The notes below the pieces were generated by a model that was not told the DNA's origin, did not search any database, and saw nothing but the letters and a program-made list of their open reading frames with translations. Position numbers and translations under genes: made by a program. From Bipolaris cookei (lineage: Eukaryota; Ascomycota; Dothideomycetes; Pleosporales; Pleosporaceae), in contig NRSV01000073.1 in assembly GCA_002286855.1 (NCBI GenBank), positions 124,001 through 188,000 on the forward strand: DNA of 64,000 bases, given 5' to 3'. The number at the start of each line of letters is the position of its first letter. Position 1 is the first letter of the stretch. Below are positions 31,022 to 42,976 of the stretch, piece after piece.

Positions 31022-34001
31022 CAGTGTGGTCAATAAACTGACTGATTCAAACCGGAGGCTTCGGTCGGTCTGTTTAATTCAATAGGTAGGCATCGTCGGT
31101 CGGTTTGAGTCGGTTTGAGTTTAATAAGGTTTGACGACTTAACTTAAAGAAGTTAGCGGGATGTCTAAAAAGTTAACTACCTAGAGCGTCACAAGTTTGT
31201 ATTACATTAGTATCTGTACATTAAGTCTACTACGATACCAAGCCGTTCCTGAGCCAGTGTTTCTGAGGCTGGTTTGCTTCAATGATCTCGGGTGATAGCC
31301 TGTTACGCTCGTCTGTAACAAACTTCTTTGTCTGACTGAAAACCCTCTCACACTCAGAGCTCGTGCTAGGTATTGAAAACAGGTCCAACGCCACCTTAGA
31401 GAGGACCTGGTATTCATGTCTATGATTATGCCACTACGCTAAAGGGTCAGGACAATCGTTATCTTCTGGATAGAGTTCCCTCTCCTGAAAAGTGGTGAGT
31501 CCGCTGGTGACTTTAGTACTTTTTTGCTGGCGAATTAGTGAACTGCCTTTCCTCTTTCCGAACGAGCTGCAATCGTTAATTACACACTACCCACCCTCGC
31601 TGTCTTCGTTACGTGCTAAGCCAGCCTGAGCTTGAGCTTCCACTTCGGCCTAGCGCCGATGCTCGTTATACAGGCTTAATACAACCGTCTTCATGCCTTT
31701 GAACCAAGAAGGCTTTCTCATCGTCCCGTTCCGGTGTTCCTCGAAATAATCGTAACCGTAGGAGGGCTGGAGAGCCAGGGCGGCGCGATATACCGTTGTC
31801 ATGTCTGTCAGTTTATAATATTCCTCAAGCTTCATCCAGCCACAGTCAATTCCGCGTTTGAAGTGAGACCCTGGTTCGTCGTGGCATGAAGCTGTAGCAT
31901 TGTTAAATGCGATGAACATATAGTCCATCATCTTGAGAGTCTCCCAAATAGCGCTATGGCCACCTTATTTGCCATCTCTGTTTGCATTTCCTTTCATAGT
32001 CTTTGTGAGGATATAAAACGGTTCCAGAAAGCCGCGGAAGCGTTGCAACTCGGCCAACCCTTCAGCATCGAGGAAGTTTTTCGTCAGGTCTCGGTGCCTT
32101 GAGTCGTTTTTTTTTTGGCTTTTTCCAGCGAATTTGATAGAGTTCTAAAGCGTAGCGAAGCTTGAGTGCTAACAAACTATCGACTTCGGAGTTAGAAGGA
32201 CTGCAAGCCTAAGGTATTAACTCACCACATTTTACCACAAGGTATACGGAATTCCAGCGCGTTTTGCCGTCAACAACAAGGCCAATAGTGAATATAATAT
32301 CGCCGCTCGCAAGCTCGTCTTGAAGATCTCGAAAGACCTGTCGCTGTTGATCTGACCGAAGGATATAGGTGGCAAGATTGTGGAGTCTGCTGATAGCCCC
32401 TGTTCGGGCCCAGATTTCGAAGCAGGTTTCTTCGCTGGCACCATGAAGTTCGTCCTCGAATTTGCTTACGTTTTCACCGAAGATAACTGCTCGTACAACG
32501 AGATTGATGATATGGCCGATACAACGCAAGCGTCATTTGTTGACGTCGATAGGATACCATAGCGCAAGAGCCTCTGGGCATGTATCGTTGGTGCTGGGGT
32601 TGTCAAGGACGAAGTAGCCTAACTCTAAACCCAGCTCGTAGCAATCAGTAACCTTTTTAATATAGGTTGCGATATTCTCGCCAGAATGCGGACCGATTAC
32701 GCGTGGCAGACCGATAAGGACGTCACGTTTCAAGCGCTTGCCGTCGACAAAGTGACTCACAATGCCAACATAATTAAACCCATTAGAAGCGGTCCATAAA
32801 TCAAAGCTCAAGTGCACCGAACTTTTCGCGTTATTGATCAGGTCGAAGATGATCTGCCAGCGCCTCTGGAACGCGTCGTGAATTCAAGTTGATACAAACG
32901 CGTGTGACTCGGGTAATAATTGACTAGCGAGCTCACCGCTGTTCAGTATTAGTCACTGAAGACGCTTACTAGATTCCTGACGAAGAGTGACATCTTCCAG
33001 AATTATCCAGTCGACAAACTGGGCTTTCCACATGGACTCATTGAAACGTGAAGGAAGCCCCGATCCAGCATTAGATTGACGCAATAGAGGCGCTCTACAT
33101 GTTCCTGACGATGCCGCAAATAAAAAGGGGTTGGCAGGCAGATTTGGAAGCTCACCGGATGGAGAGATGCGGTGCTCACGGGTTAAGTGCTTTGCTGCGT
33201 GAGCAGTGCGAGCTGCCGAATATAGAGCCGTTGAGCAACTTTTCTTCAGGTGGCAAAGCTTACAGAGCCAATATCGCGCTCCTTCGTGTTCTATGCTAGC
33301 GCCGTGTTGGAATATCCATGATTCTTTGGCCTTAGTGTTAACTACTTGCCTGTGGCGAGGCCTTAACTTCGCGCCTTCAAGCCGCATCGAGCCGTGCCAG
33401 ATATTCGTCCAGTCAATATGAAACTCGCATCGAACCTCTTTGTCAATCAATACAGACTCAGAAGGTTCCAAGGTCGTCTCGAAAGCGTCATCGACACGAA
33501 TAACCTGTAAGCAAGATAGAAGAGAAGATATAGCAGGGCTAGTTGCTCTGCTAGATGTCATATCGAAGCGATAATATTTGGCTAAATAAAAAAGTTTATA
33601 AAAATAAGGAGTACAGAAATAGGCGATGCGACAAACAACTACAGTATGGACAAGTAGATAAAAATTTAGAGGGTGTTTCTAGAAAGTTCGTTTGTTTACC
33701 TATACTAGGAAAGGTTCCTCTCCTCTCCCATCAACACTAACTTAATAATACTACATAGATACTTGTAGGCTAAAAGCCTACACGTCTTATATAGCCCGAT
33801 CGGGCTGAGAAAGGACGTTAAACTACAATAATAATAATAATAATATTAAGAGAGGGTCCAAGAGGCCCTCGTAATAGCTATACCAAATCCGATATGTCAA
33901 ACCGACTCAAACACAGTCAAACCGACCGCTCTTATCTGTAGGTCGGTTTGATAACGAATCAGCCGTTGGTCGGTCAAACCGTCGGTTTGTTAACCACACT
34001 G
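31022..34001 (-). mobile_element. hAT element, full-length but decayed transposase
   Basis: Ends are inverted: CAGTGTGGT(C/T)AA(T/C)AAAC(T/C)GAC, with differences only C/T. Both ends have subterminal CGGTTTGA repeats. The minus strand encodes, in order: a BED zinc finger (WIFQHGA..YWLCKLC..H..H, in 32953-33561), the start of the RNase H-like fold (LSFDLWTASNGFNYVGIVSH; CPEALALWYPIDVNK, 32533-32817), the middle (CIGHIINLVVRAVIFG; TRWNSVYLV, 32209-32529), a further piece (31650-31931), and the dimerisation end (LDLFSIPSTSSECERVFSQT, near 31360). Several frameshifts and stops separate them. No matching 8-bp target duplication was found (left CTACCGGG, right CAGTTTCC). This family differs from the 29767-30815 element. 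Confidence 0.85.
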
Positions 34002-35985
34002 CAGTTTCCATGCCGGAAGCTCCGACACAGCGCTTGCTGGTTCTTTGCTACGTACGGCGCAATGTCGGAACCAAGAAAAGTAGCAGAAATGGACAGGTGG
34101 TCAGAAAAGTAGTAGTACGAATGATGGATCTGGTGGAGCTGCTGAGCAGCTGGGCTAAGCACAAGATATCCACCAAGGCACTGTGTCTAACGGTGGGTCA
34201 CATGCCAGTGCTATAACATTCTTGGGGGTATGGATCTAGGCCTTGTGGAAATCGTCCTTAAAAAAAGTTTCACAACGGTCATTCCCATGTTTCACATCAG
34301 TCCAGGTCGAATTCGGCAGCGGGTGGTGTTTCCCACATTCCATCAACTCACGCCACTAAACACGAGACGTACATGTTCAGAGTTTCGACTCACAGGATAA
34401 TACCGTGTAACGTAAGTATGTAAGTATGCGAAGAGAGATTCTTTCATCCACTCAGTCTCTTTGGGTTGCAGTAATCTCTTTCTCTGACAAATTCGGGCCG
34501 GCCCCGCGAAGCTTACCCCACAAACCAGCATGTTGGTTACTTTGCCACCATGCTTACATATGTCCTCGTATCGCGAGCCTTATCGTTCAGGCTTACTACT
34601 ACTATCAGTACCGATCTGTTCGGTAGTTAGTGTGACACCTGTTATGGCTGGCCGTCGGGTGCTACCTGTTTGGGCTTAGCGCCTGGGCATGAGAACATGT
34701 ACTTAGCCCAACTTTCCTGACAGATACATCAACCAAGCTTTTGTACGATTACTTGTTTTGTTGCCTTATTTTTTGTCTTGAGCCATTGCGGCCATTGCAT
34801 CACCTTTATACCAGGCTATTCGTCGTAACTACACAGAAGATCCAACGGTCATGGATTCATCAAAAAGGTCCGTATGTGTAGTTCTTGTGACGTTTCAAGA
34901 GCCCTTGTAAGCCCCACTACTACGTATTCGGTGAAACTACGTATTCGGTGAACGTGGGGTAAGGAAGAAGTGCCGAACTTCCAACGTTCCTTTCAAAACA
35001 GCCTACATTCAGGCAGCTGTTGGCGTTATGAAGGCCAATTTACCCATACAAGCCAACCTACTACGTTTGGTCGAAATCCCCGCTTTAAGAAACAGATGGA
35101 AGATATTGCAGGGGCTGTATGGCGCGAAAACTGAGTGATGTGCATGTTGAGGCGATCACTTTCCGCATTAGGGGTGTTTCGGAAACAATGCACGGTAGTA
35201 GCTTTAATCAATCCGACGCGAGGTGCCGCTTGAGGTCCTTGCGTTCGGAGGATAATTTTATGCTGCCTTTTCTTTCTCACATGCTGCCTTACCGTTAGAG
35301 ACGCTTACGTTGTTTTGTAAACTTGTTTTAGAGTTCTGGAAATGGGAGGTATTCTGGACAACTTAAGGATACTAATAACTGTCAATACTATACATGCGTA
35401 AAATCCATGCTCTGTTTCGGGCAGGTTTTGCTGAAGAGGATGTTGGCCTGTTCTGATTAACAGGGATAGCCAAGGAAAGCTGTTGAAACAGGACATAGCG
35501 CATAATCTTCCTTGTTCTTCAGACACCGATCGAACTGAGGTTTTGCATCAATCCAAGATTACTTCTCAAAAATGATCCGGCAGGTCCTGTATACTTGTAA
35601 CTGATATTCCGCCCTCAGCACAGTCAGTAAAGTTTATTTCGTTCTAGGCCCTTTAGATGAAGTATTGGGGTAAAGGATCTGGTATGATAGGAGATATTTA
35701 CGAAAAGAAATACAAAAACAAGCAAAATATTCGTAAAGACTCCAATACAGCAAGTTGGATACCTCAAAGGGTAAAAGCGTATTAATATAGTATCTGCTGA
35801 TCTGTGCGCAACCTACATAGAGTGTTTAGATGAGGGGTGTACTCATCACAACAATGGGTGGAGAAAAGGTCCCTGACCATGTCTAGCATGCATGAAGATC
35901 CCGTCGCAGATCCAGCGCACATAAAAGGAGCAAGACATCCGCACAAAATTTCTGTTGTCACACTCGCACCTCATATCTTCCCAAC
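34002..35985. other. Gene-poor region
   Basis: About 2 kb without a supported gene. It contains a 17-bp direct tandem duplication (ACTACGTATTCGGTGAA twice) near 34919-34952. The last 100 bp form the esterase promoter (CACATAAAAGG near 35920). Confidence 0.4.
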
Positions 35986-36914
35986 ATGCACTCTACAACT
36001 ACTCTTATCAGCACGATCGCTGCCATCTGCGCAACTGCCAATGGCGCTCTTACCCGTGTCAACAACTTTGGGTCCAACCCAACGAACCTTCAGATGAACA
36101 TAAACGTTCCAGCAAAATTGGCCACCAAGCCCGCCATCATCCTCGCTGTAAGTGTTCAGTGATCGTTGATAGATGAGCCCAAAACTGACAAATGTAGCTG
36201 CATCCTTGCGGAGGTTCTGGCGAGAGTTACGCAGCATCGACAAAGTACAACACCCTCTCAGAGGAAAAGGGCTTCATCACCATCTTCCCTTCGACCAAGA
36301 AAGACAACAACTGCTGGGAAGTCAACACTGCAAAGGGCCTCTCTCACGATGCAGGCGGCGACAACCAAGGCCTCAACAACATGATCCAATATGTCATCAA
36401 GACGTACTCCGCCGACCCAGCCAAGGTCTTCGTCACTGGCAGCAGCTCTGGATGCATGATGACCAACGTCATGATGGCCACCTATCCCGATGTCGTCAAG
36501 GCCGCAACTTGCTACTCTGGAGTGGCAGCAGGCTGCGTAGCCGGTAGCCCAGGAGCCAGTCCCAGTACCGCTGACCCGCGCTGCGCAAACGGCCAGGTCA
36601 TCAAAACCCCAGCTGAGTGGGGTGCGCAAGTCAAGGCCATGTACCCCGGCTTTTCCGGCAGCTATCCTCGCTTGATGACCTACCATGGAACCGCAGACAC
36701 CCTTGTTAAGTACCCTAACTTGGGCGAGCAGCTCAAGGAATGGAGCGGCCTGCTTGGTGTGTCTTTCACAAGGAATGCTACAAACACTCCTCAGAATGGC
36801 TACACATCCATGATCTATGGCGACGGCACCAAGCTTGTAGGTGTTAGCGCACAGAACGTTGGACACATTGTTCCTACTCATGAGAATGAGGACATGAAGT
36901 GGTTCGGTCTCTAA
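35986..36914 (+). CDS. Secreted esterase, CE1-type (acetylxylan/feruloyl esterase, PHB depolymerase-like)
   Basis: Exons 35986-36147 (54 codons) and 36198-36914 (239 codons) are joined by a 50-bp intron (GTAAGT..TAG), giving 292 aa. A signal peptide is predicted for residues 1-20 (ISTIAAICATANG). The alpha/beta-hydrolase core has LHPCGGSGESY (oxyanion region), nucleophile Ser137 in TGSSSGCMM, Asp221 in HGTADTLV and His277 in NVGHIVP. Paired cysteines (CATCYSG..GCVAG; DPRCANG) fit an extracellular enzyme. This is the CE1 pattern that removes acetyl or feruloyl groups from xylan. There is no cellulose-binding domain; the protein ends soon after the catalytic His (NEDMKWFGL). Likely part of plant cell-wall degradation; which ester it prefers cannot be read from sequence. 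Confidence 0.9.
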
Positions 36915-37335
36915 GCTATGTCAATCGTTGACCGGCGAGGAAATCTCACCTGTATCCGGTACCGCGTTGGTGGACGTAAATCACTGGTAGAGGATCACAT
37001 GTAAATACTGCCAAACGCTACTTATCCAGCTTTTTTCAGCACGTATATATTCAAAAATTTTGCTTTGTAACAAATTGCACTGCATATGGGTGTTGCGACA
37101 TGTGATTTTCTTTATGTGACATGGTGAATTGCTGTGCATACCACCGAGTTATCTTCCGTAGACACAAACAATAACGACGTCAGAAAAATTAAGCAGAATA
37201 TAAAACTGATTGATGTGATTCGTCTGGTCGGTCAGCCTCCGCACTCGTGTTTATTTGTGCATTGCGGGGAGAGTTCGGGAGGCACGGCTCAGTTTGGCCT
37301 ATCAATCCACGAGACCTCCTTGCACAGTTTATTTA
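36915..37335. other. Region between the esterase and the pogo element; separated P450 3' UTR
   Basis: The right part, read on the minus strand from 37335 downward, starts TAAATAAACTGTGC and is the sequence that would follow the P450 coding region if the transposon at 37336-39406 were removed. No gene present. Confidence 0.5.
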
Positions 37336-39406
37336 GAGGTGCCGGACGGGCCAACGCCGCGGACGGGCCAACGCCGGATTACGTCTGTCGGAATCAATTA
37401 GTACTCGAACGAGTCCTACTGATAAGCGACACTGATTGGTTGACACGAGCAGTGGCAGGGACGTCGTTGTCCCCGCTGCTTAGCGAATCGTGCGTCTGCG
37501 TCCGTGCGCGCAGGCGCTGTAAGTGCTGGACACGATAGCACATACAGACAATCAATCCGCTTCCTCATCATGGTATTGCAGCTGCAAGTTGATTCACCCC
37601 GTGATACCTTTATCGGGCCAACAATGTCCTCCAACACTAATTATTCTATTCACTTCAACCACCCACAACGTGACCAAAATGCAATCAATTGACGCTGCGC
37701 TTGCTGCTATTGACGCTTTGAAGCCTAACGAAAAGCTTGTATGTTCTCAATATACTCAAGCGCACCACGCCAATCGATCGTAGCCGGCGCCGAGCTGATT
37801 CAGGAAAGAAGTGCCAGCTCTACTTCGAGCTTCTACGCCAAAAAATCGATCAATATAAAGTGGAGCCGCGGCATATATACAATATGGATGAAAAGGGCTT
37901 CATGATTGGAGTACAGTCCCGCTCAGTCAGAATCTTTTCTAAAGCTGCTCTTAAGTCCAAATTGAAAAGATCAAATATCCAAGATGGTAATCGCGAATGG
38001 ATTACGCTAATCGCGTGTATCTGCGCGGATGGATCGTATCTAGATCCAAGCATTATCTACTCCAGCAAATCCAGCTCTATCCAGAACTCATGGCTCCAAG
38101 GTTTTGATCCAGATATCCATACTGTATATATCACCGCATCAGCCACTGGCTGGTCGAATGATAATATCGGTCTCCAATGGCTCAAATAAGTGTTCGATCC
38201 AGCCACTAAGCCAAAAGCTCGATCTTCTTACCGATTACTCACCATGGATGGGCACCATAGCCATATAATGATGATTTTATTGACTATTGTGATCAGAATA
38301 AAATACTATTAGTTATCTTCCCGCCGCACTCAACGCATACGCTGCAGCCACTCGATATTGGATTGTTTAAGCCACTATCCACCGCATACTCTAACGAGCT
38401 ATCAAACTCCACCGATACTAGCTAAGGGCTAATACTATTCACTAAATCTCATTTCTTCCCAATATTCTGGAGAGCTTGGTGCGCAGCATTCAAGGAATCA
38501 TCAATTCTCCATGCTTTTAGAGCTACTGGACTCTCACCATTCAATCCAGAAGTTATACTTCAATAATTCAAAACTATAGCTACTAATAGCGATAGAGACG
38601 CATTAGTAGCATCAGCGTCTGATTGGAGAACGATTCGGCAGCTACTCAATCAATCTACAAGCAGTAGATCGATCTTAGCGCTTAATAGAATCACGATGAA
38701 ACTATCCGCCGATACAGCGTTTCTCCAACGAGAAAACGAGCAGCTCCGGGCAGCTCTCATCGATGAGAGACAGCGGAAGGAGCGCACTCAGCCTGGTACG
38801 CTCGAGCTGTCCGACGATTATCATGGTGGAGCTACTTTCTGGTCTCCACGGAAGGTGCGAGAAGCTCGCCAGCAATATGAGCAGAAACAACGCGATTATG
38901 AGGAGTTACAACACCAAAGAGCTATCGCGATTAAATTTAGAGAGGAGAGAAAGCTACTTAAAGCTCAAGAATTAGATGCGCGACGGCGGGCGCGGGCACA
39001 GGCAAAACTAGATCCTGAGAGGCAGAAAGCTGAAGCAGCTGCCCACCGGATAGCCCGCCAAGCCGCCCACAAACGACTTCAGAAAGCTATCAAAACTTCT
39101 CAAATAGGCAAGAAGTCTAGCTTCAAGCGCCGTACTAAGCCAGTATCAAAAAAAAAGTATGGTTGGTGGTAGTAGTGGCGGTGCGCAGCCAGCTGATCGA
39201 TCAGCTGCACCACCATTACCACGCTCGCGTTCAGGCCGCCCCATCAAGCTGCCAGTCAAATATCAGTAGATAAATCAAATGAATGATAATACTAGATTAC
39301 TAAACTAAAATTTCTTGCGATAATAGCTTTTACGTAGAGCTCTACAGCTTCAAGTTTGTGATAGTATCGTTGGGGAAAAATCTGGCGTTGGCCCGTCAGG
39401 CACCTC
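37336..39406 (+). mobile_element. Fot1/pogo-type element with TA target duplication, transposase inactive
   Basis: About 2.07 kb, flanked by TA (37334-37335 and 39407-39408). The inverted ends are GAGGTGCC(G/T)GACGGGCCAACGCC. The transposase runs + from about 37679 to 39172. It has a decayed HTH start (MQSIDAALAAIDALKPNEKL), then RADSGKKCQLYFELLRQKID and YNMDEKGFMIGVQSRSVRIF with the first catalytic Asp. Next come GNREWITLIACICADGSYLD and YRLLTMDGHHSH (second Asp). The C-terminal 158-codon coiled, basic tail is open at 38696-39172 (GGATFWSPRKVREARQQYEQ). Stops and frameshifts at about 37782, 38187 and through 38270-38690 make it inactive; the TAA at 38187 stands where the family has Gln. It is a different subfamily from the copies at 1, 4865 and 47116. 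The right end sits in the P450 stop codon. Confidence 0.88.
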
Positions 39407-41019
39407 TAGTACCCAATCTCAACATCATTGGCCGTGCCCATCACCATTTCCAGGTTCTTCTCGCTGCCCTCCCACTCCTCTTTAACCAGGCTGAGCACCC
39501 ATTGTCCCCTAGGCTTCAGACGGAACTTGAAAGGCTTCGGCTCAACCATGAACCCAACCACCACCATAGACGACGGATCCACATCCTCATCTTCGGCAGC
39601 CTCGATATCGAACGCCCAGAGTAAATATGCAATATTCAAAAAAGCTCCATCAGTCGCGACACGCTTTCCCTGGCATATCCTTCTCCCTTGACCAAACACA
39701 GGGAGCGGGAGATCATTCCGAACCTTCCCATTCCGCATCCAGCGCTCAGGCAAGAATTCCTCCGTATCCCCCAGGGACCTATCAAACACACTCTTATCAC
39801 GACCAATCGCCCACGCATTCGCCATGATGGTAATCCCTTTCTTGATTTTCACACCACCGTATTGATCCGCCCATTCGGCGCACCGGGGAATCGACCCCGG
39901 AGAAACTGGCCGCCAGCGAAACAGCTCGTGCGCAACTGCGTCAATATATGCCAGGCTGCTGCGGTCAGAAAATCTGGGGAGACGGGCCCGGCCTACGACA
40001 TCGTCGAGCACGTGGTGCGCGTGAGTCACGAAGTCTGGGTTGCGTAGGGCTGCGACGAATAGCCATAGTAGTTGACGTGGCGATGTCTCCATGCCGCCTT
40101 GTATCGATGTGGCGAATGTGAAGGCGAGATCGAGGTCTGCTACTGGGTGGTTTGCTGGAGCATGCTTTGCAGCCGTTGCGATAGCTTGTTTTGTAGCATT
40201 CCAGCCTGGTGCATCTCTGCCATGATAGAAGAGGTGCATGTAAAGATCGACTTGGGATGCAAACAGCTTGTCAGCATACTGCTGCCACGGGGAAACAACA
40301 GCAGGCAGATAACACAGGAAAGGTATCAGATCTGGGAGCTGGGGGTTTGCAGCAAGGTGTGTGATTTTTGCTTGGGTGTCAATGATTTTTTGCAATATTG
40401 GCTCCTCGATTTTGGGGATGCGAAGGCCGTAATGAAGACTTAGGATAACGCTGGATTGAGACCGCTCAAGCAAAGAATACAAGGTCTTTGTGGTAATTGT
40501 GGAACCATCAGCAGACTTTTCTAGAGCAGTGCTGATGTCAAAAAGCAGCTGCTTAGCCTCTAGTTCCATGAGCGGCTGGTACTTGTGCGTTGCAGGCGCA
40601 CCCAGACTTGGTGAGAGAACGCGATGATGCAGCTTGAGATGGTCATCATAGTCGTGCATCAGTGTAAATCGAGAGCGTCCTGGCTTTGCTCCAGTGATCA
40701 TTTCCATGCTCACAGAAGCCGGTCGGTTACTGTACCATTGACTTCGGCGACCGAAGAGTTCGGTGACGGCTTCATACGAATTCAGAACAACAATAGGTAC
40801 GATGCCGAAGAGTTTCGCGATCGTAATTGGCCCATTTTGTTCGGACCATGCACTCCAGTTTTCCAACGGCTTCTCTCTCGGTGAGTTGTGGATATCGCCA
40901 ATAAGTGGCAACTTGAGGAGCGGCTTCTCTCGTGCATCGTAGCGCTTGTTGTTAGTGTAGAAGTAAGCCGCAGTCAATGCGCCGATGGCTAGAAAGACTA
41001 CTAGAGCAGAGTTGGACAT
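39406..41019 (-). CDS. Cytochrome P450 monooxygenase
   Basis: Single exon, 537 aa. It has an N-terminal membrane anchor (ALVVFLAIGALTAAYFY), the Pro-rich hinge (LLKLPLIGD), an I-helix at ATSIQGGMETSPRQLL, the K-helix ExxR in ELFRWRP, the PERW motif (FLPERWM), and the heme loop PVFGQGRRICQGKRV with axial Cys449. It is full length, so it should be an ER-bound heme monooxygenase. The GGMETS I-helix suits fungal P450s related to the O-methylsterigmatocystin oxidoreductase-like group. Substrate unknown. The stop codon TAG is formed by the TA target duplication plus the first base of the pogo element at 37336-39406. Without the insertion the stop would be TAA at the same place, so the protein is unchanged, but the native 3' UTR is now 2 kb away. 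No introns. Confidence 0.92.
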   Translation of the reverse strand: MSNSALVVFLAIGALTAAYFYTNNKRYDAREKPLLKLPLIGDIHNSPREKPLENWSAWSEQNGPITIAKLFGIVPIVVLNSYEAVTELFGRRSQWYSNRPASVSMEMITGAKPGRSRFTLMHDYDDHLKLHHRVLSPSLGAPATHKYQPLMELEAKQLLFDISTALEKSADGSTITTKTLYSLLERSQSSVILSLHYGLRIPKIEEPILQKIIDTQAKITHLAANPQLPDLIPFLCYLPAVVSPWQQYADKLFASQVDLYMHLFYHGRDAPGWNATKQAIATAAKHAPANHPVADLDLAFTFATSIQGGMETSPRQLLWLFVAALRNPDFVTHAHHVLDDVVGRARLPRFSDRSSLAYIDAVAHELFRWRPVSPGSIPRCAEWADQYGGVKIKKGITIMANAWAIGRDKSVFDRSLGDTEEFLPERWMRNGKVRNDLPLPVFGQGRRICQGKRVATDGAFLNIAYLLWAFDIEAAEDEDVDPSSMVVVGFMVEPKPFKFRLKPRGQWVLSLVKEEWEGSEKNLEMVMGTANDVEIGY

Positions 41020-42976
41020 TGTGGTAGCTGATGATGGGAGCCGTCTGAGGGCTTGTTCGGTTCTAAGTTTTCCGTCTCCGTTTTATTCCCGTTTTAGGTT
41101 TACAGCTTCAATAGAAGAGTGATGGTTGGCCTTACAGCTAGGCTTACGTCATAGTCACGTAGTAGGATAGGTTACTAAAACTAGCAACAAAACGGAATTT
41201 CTAGCTCTAGCTAGAGGTCTTTGGAGAGCTTCAGCTAGAAAACGGACCTCCATTTCGCCTAACAACATAAGGCAAATCAGCGCTAAGCACGACTTATTTT
41301 AGTATAGAAGTGTTAAGAGTATATCTTGAGTCGAAGTAATACAAGACTTCTGGCGTCAAGATTCTTGTTGGTTGGTTTTCGCAGATAGAGTGACAGGGTG
41401 CGCTGGACAGTAACTAGTGAGTATAATAATATATTGTACTTGTACTCAAAACTCAAGTTGATCAAAATGAGCCATAAGGACTCATTGCCTATTGCTATAT
41501 ACCAGTGAGATCCTTCGTGGCATCCATTCGTTGTGTGCCTTCCATGGACGGTGTGCCAAGACTGGACGGTAGATTACGTGACTAGGTGACATGACTGAGC
41601 CTTAGCATTGTCTTTCCGCAGGTGGTGGTTGCTTCGCATGTCGTTCCTTTCTTTGATCGTAACAAGAAGCGCTAAAAAATATCTAGCGTCATCTTAAAGT
41701 TACCAGAAATATGTTTTCCAAATACGGTGCGGTTTCTATCTTATATAGTAGTTATTTACTCGCTGCGTGGTACTAGGGTATGGTAAAGAGGCACATGGTA
41801 TCCCTCGGAGAGTTCAAGCCGATCGATCAATGCTATTCTTGGTCTTTGAAAAAGCAAGCAAATATTTGGTACTTCGCAAAGGGATGTGGCATTAAAACAT
41901 ATCGTCTGTACACCAGACTCCATTGATTTTGACCAGATGATGTGGTAATCATGGGTAAACTTGACCGAGGAAGTCTTATAGATGCAATGACTAAGACATA
42001 ATATGAAAGATGCTACTCAAGTTAGCTGCTCAACCAGCCTCGAAACATATCGTGACGATAACCTGGTCATACGACAATAATGAACATCCGCTATTTGCCA
42101 GGGAAGCCACTTGACCTATGCGTCCAGGCATTGTTTGGACATGCTCTACGGGATGGTCAAAGATAAACACACATCCGCGCGGGGGTCTCCAAAGGTGTTT
42201 TATTCGGGTCAGCCACAATGCCATGTCGACATGCAGCCATGTTATGTCGTGCTTTCTAGCGGCATTGGCAGGAAAGTATTATGTGCAGTCTAGCACACGG
42301 GCGACAGTTGCTATCCAACGAGACCGCGACATGGAACGCGTAAGAGTGTCGAAAAAGACCAAGTCTGATGCACCTTTTCGGAGTGTGTCGGCTGGTCGGG
42401 TTCAGCTCTGCTAGTGCGTAGCGGGGGCACAGCCAACCCCACCATCACATTGCTATCTTGGCCGTTCGCAACCCACTTTGTGACATCAAGTTTGCTGGCC
42501 TTCAAATCATTTTGCTACATGGATTTGTACACTAACCTATTTCCATATCTCTTACGCCTGTGTCTAGATCAGGGCAGCCGCTCTGCTTGCATTTCCTTGC
42601 GCCACCGCTGGCTGAACGCGGTTACTGGCCGCAACATGGCCAACGCCGCCTGGAATTGATGGGTCCACTAGTACCTGTTAACCCGTGTCTCCGGTAGAGA
42701 TTTTGTGTTCAACAGCAATTGTGGACTTCGGCAGGCATACCATCAGCGATCGGCAGTTTCCTGTTGTCTGGGTCAGCCGTATAAGAATCTGCTAGTGCCC
42801 CTCTTGTTTTTCTTTTCCCAAAGGAAGGCTTAGTGTGCACTATTGTCTAGATTGAAAACCATCCGGACTTCTCTCTTAACCACAATCCCCCACCAAGTGC
42901 TCCATCAAGCACGTATCTCGTATTTTGTAGGATACTTGGAATATAGATTTTACAGCACAGTCGACCGTCGCCCATT
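41020..42976. other. Intergenic region
   Basis: About 2 kb without a supported gene. AT-rich, with short ORFs in mixed frames. 41050-41280 has GTTTTCCGT/ACGGAAAAC-like inverted blocks that could be a worn MITE, but ends were not defined. Confidence 0.35.

Noticed and set aside
39384..41019. Idea that the P450 is truncated by the transposon
   Set aside because: The pre-insertion frame would stop at the same codon (TAA), and all P450 motifs are present, so the protein is not shortened.
41050..41280. Possible MITE with GCTTGTTCGGTT-like left end
   Set aside because: No matching right end or target duplication could be found.
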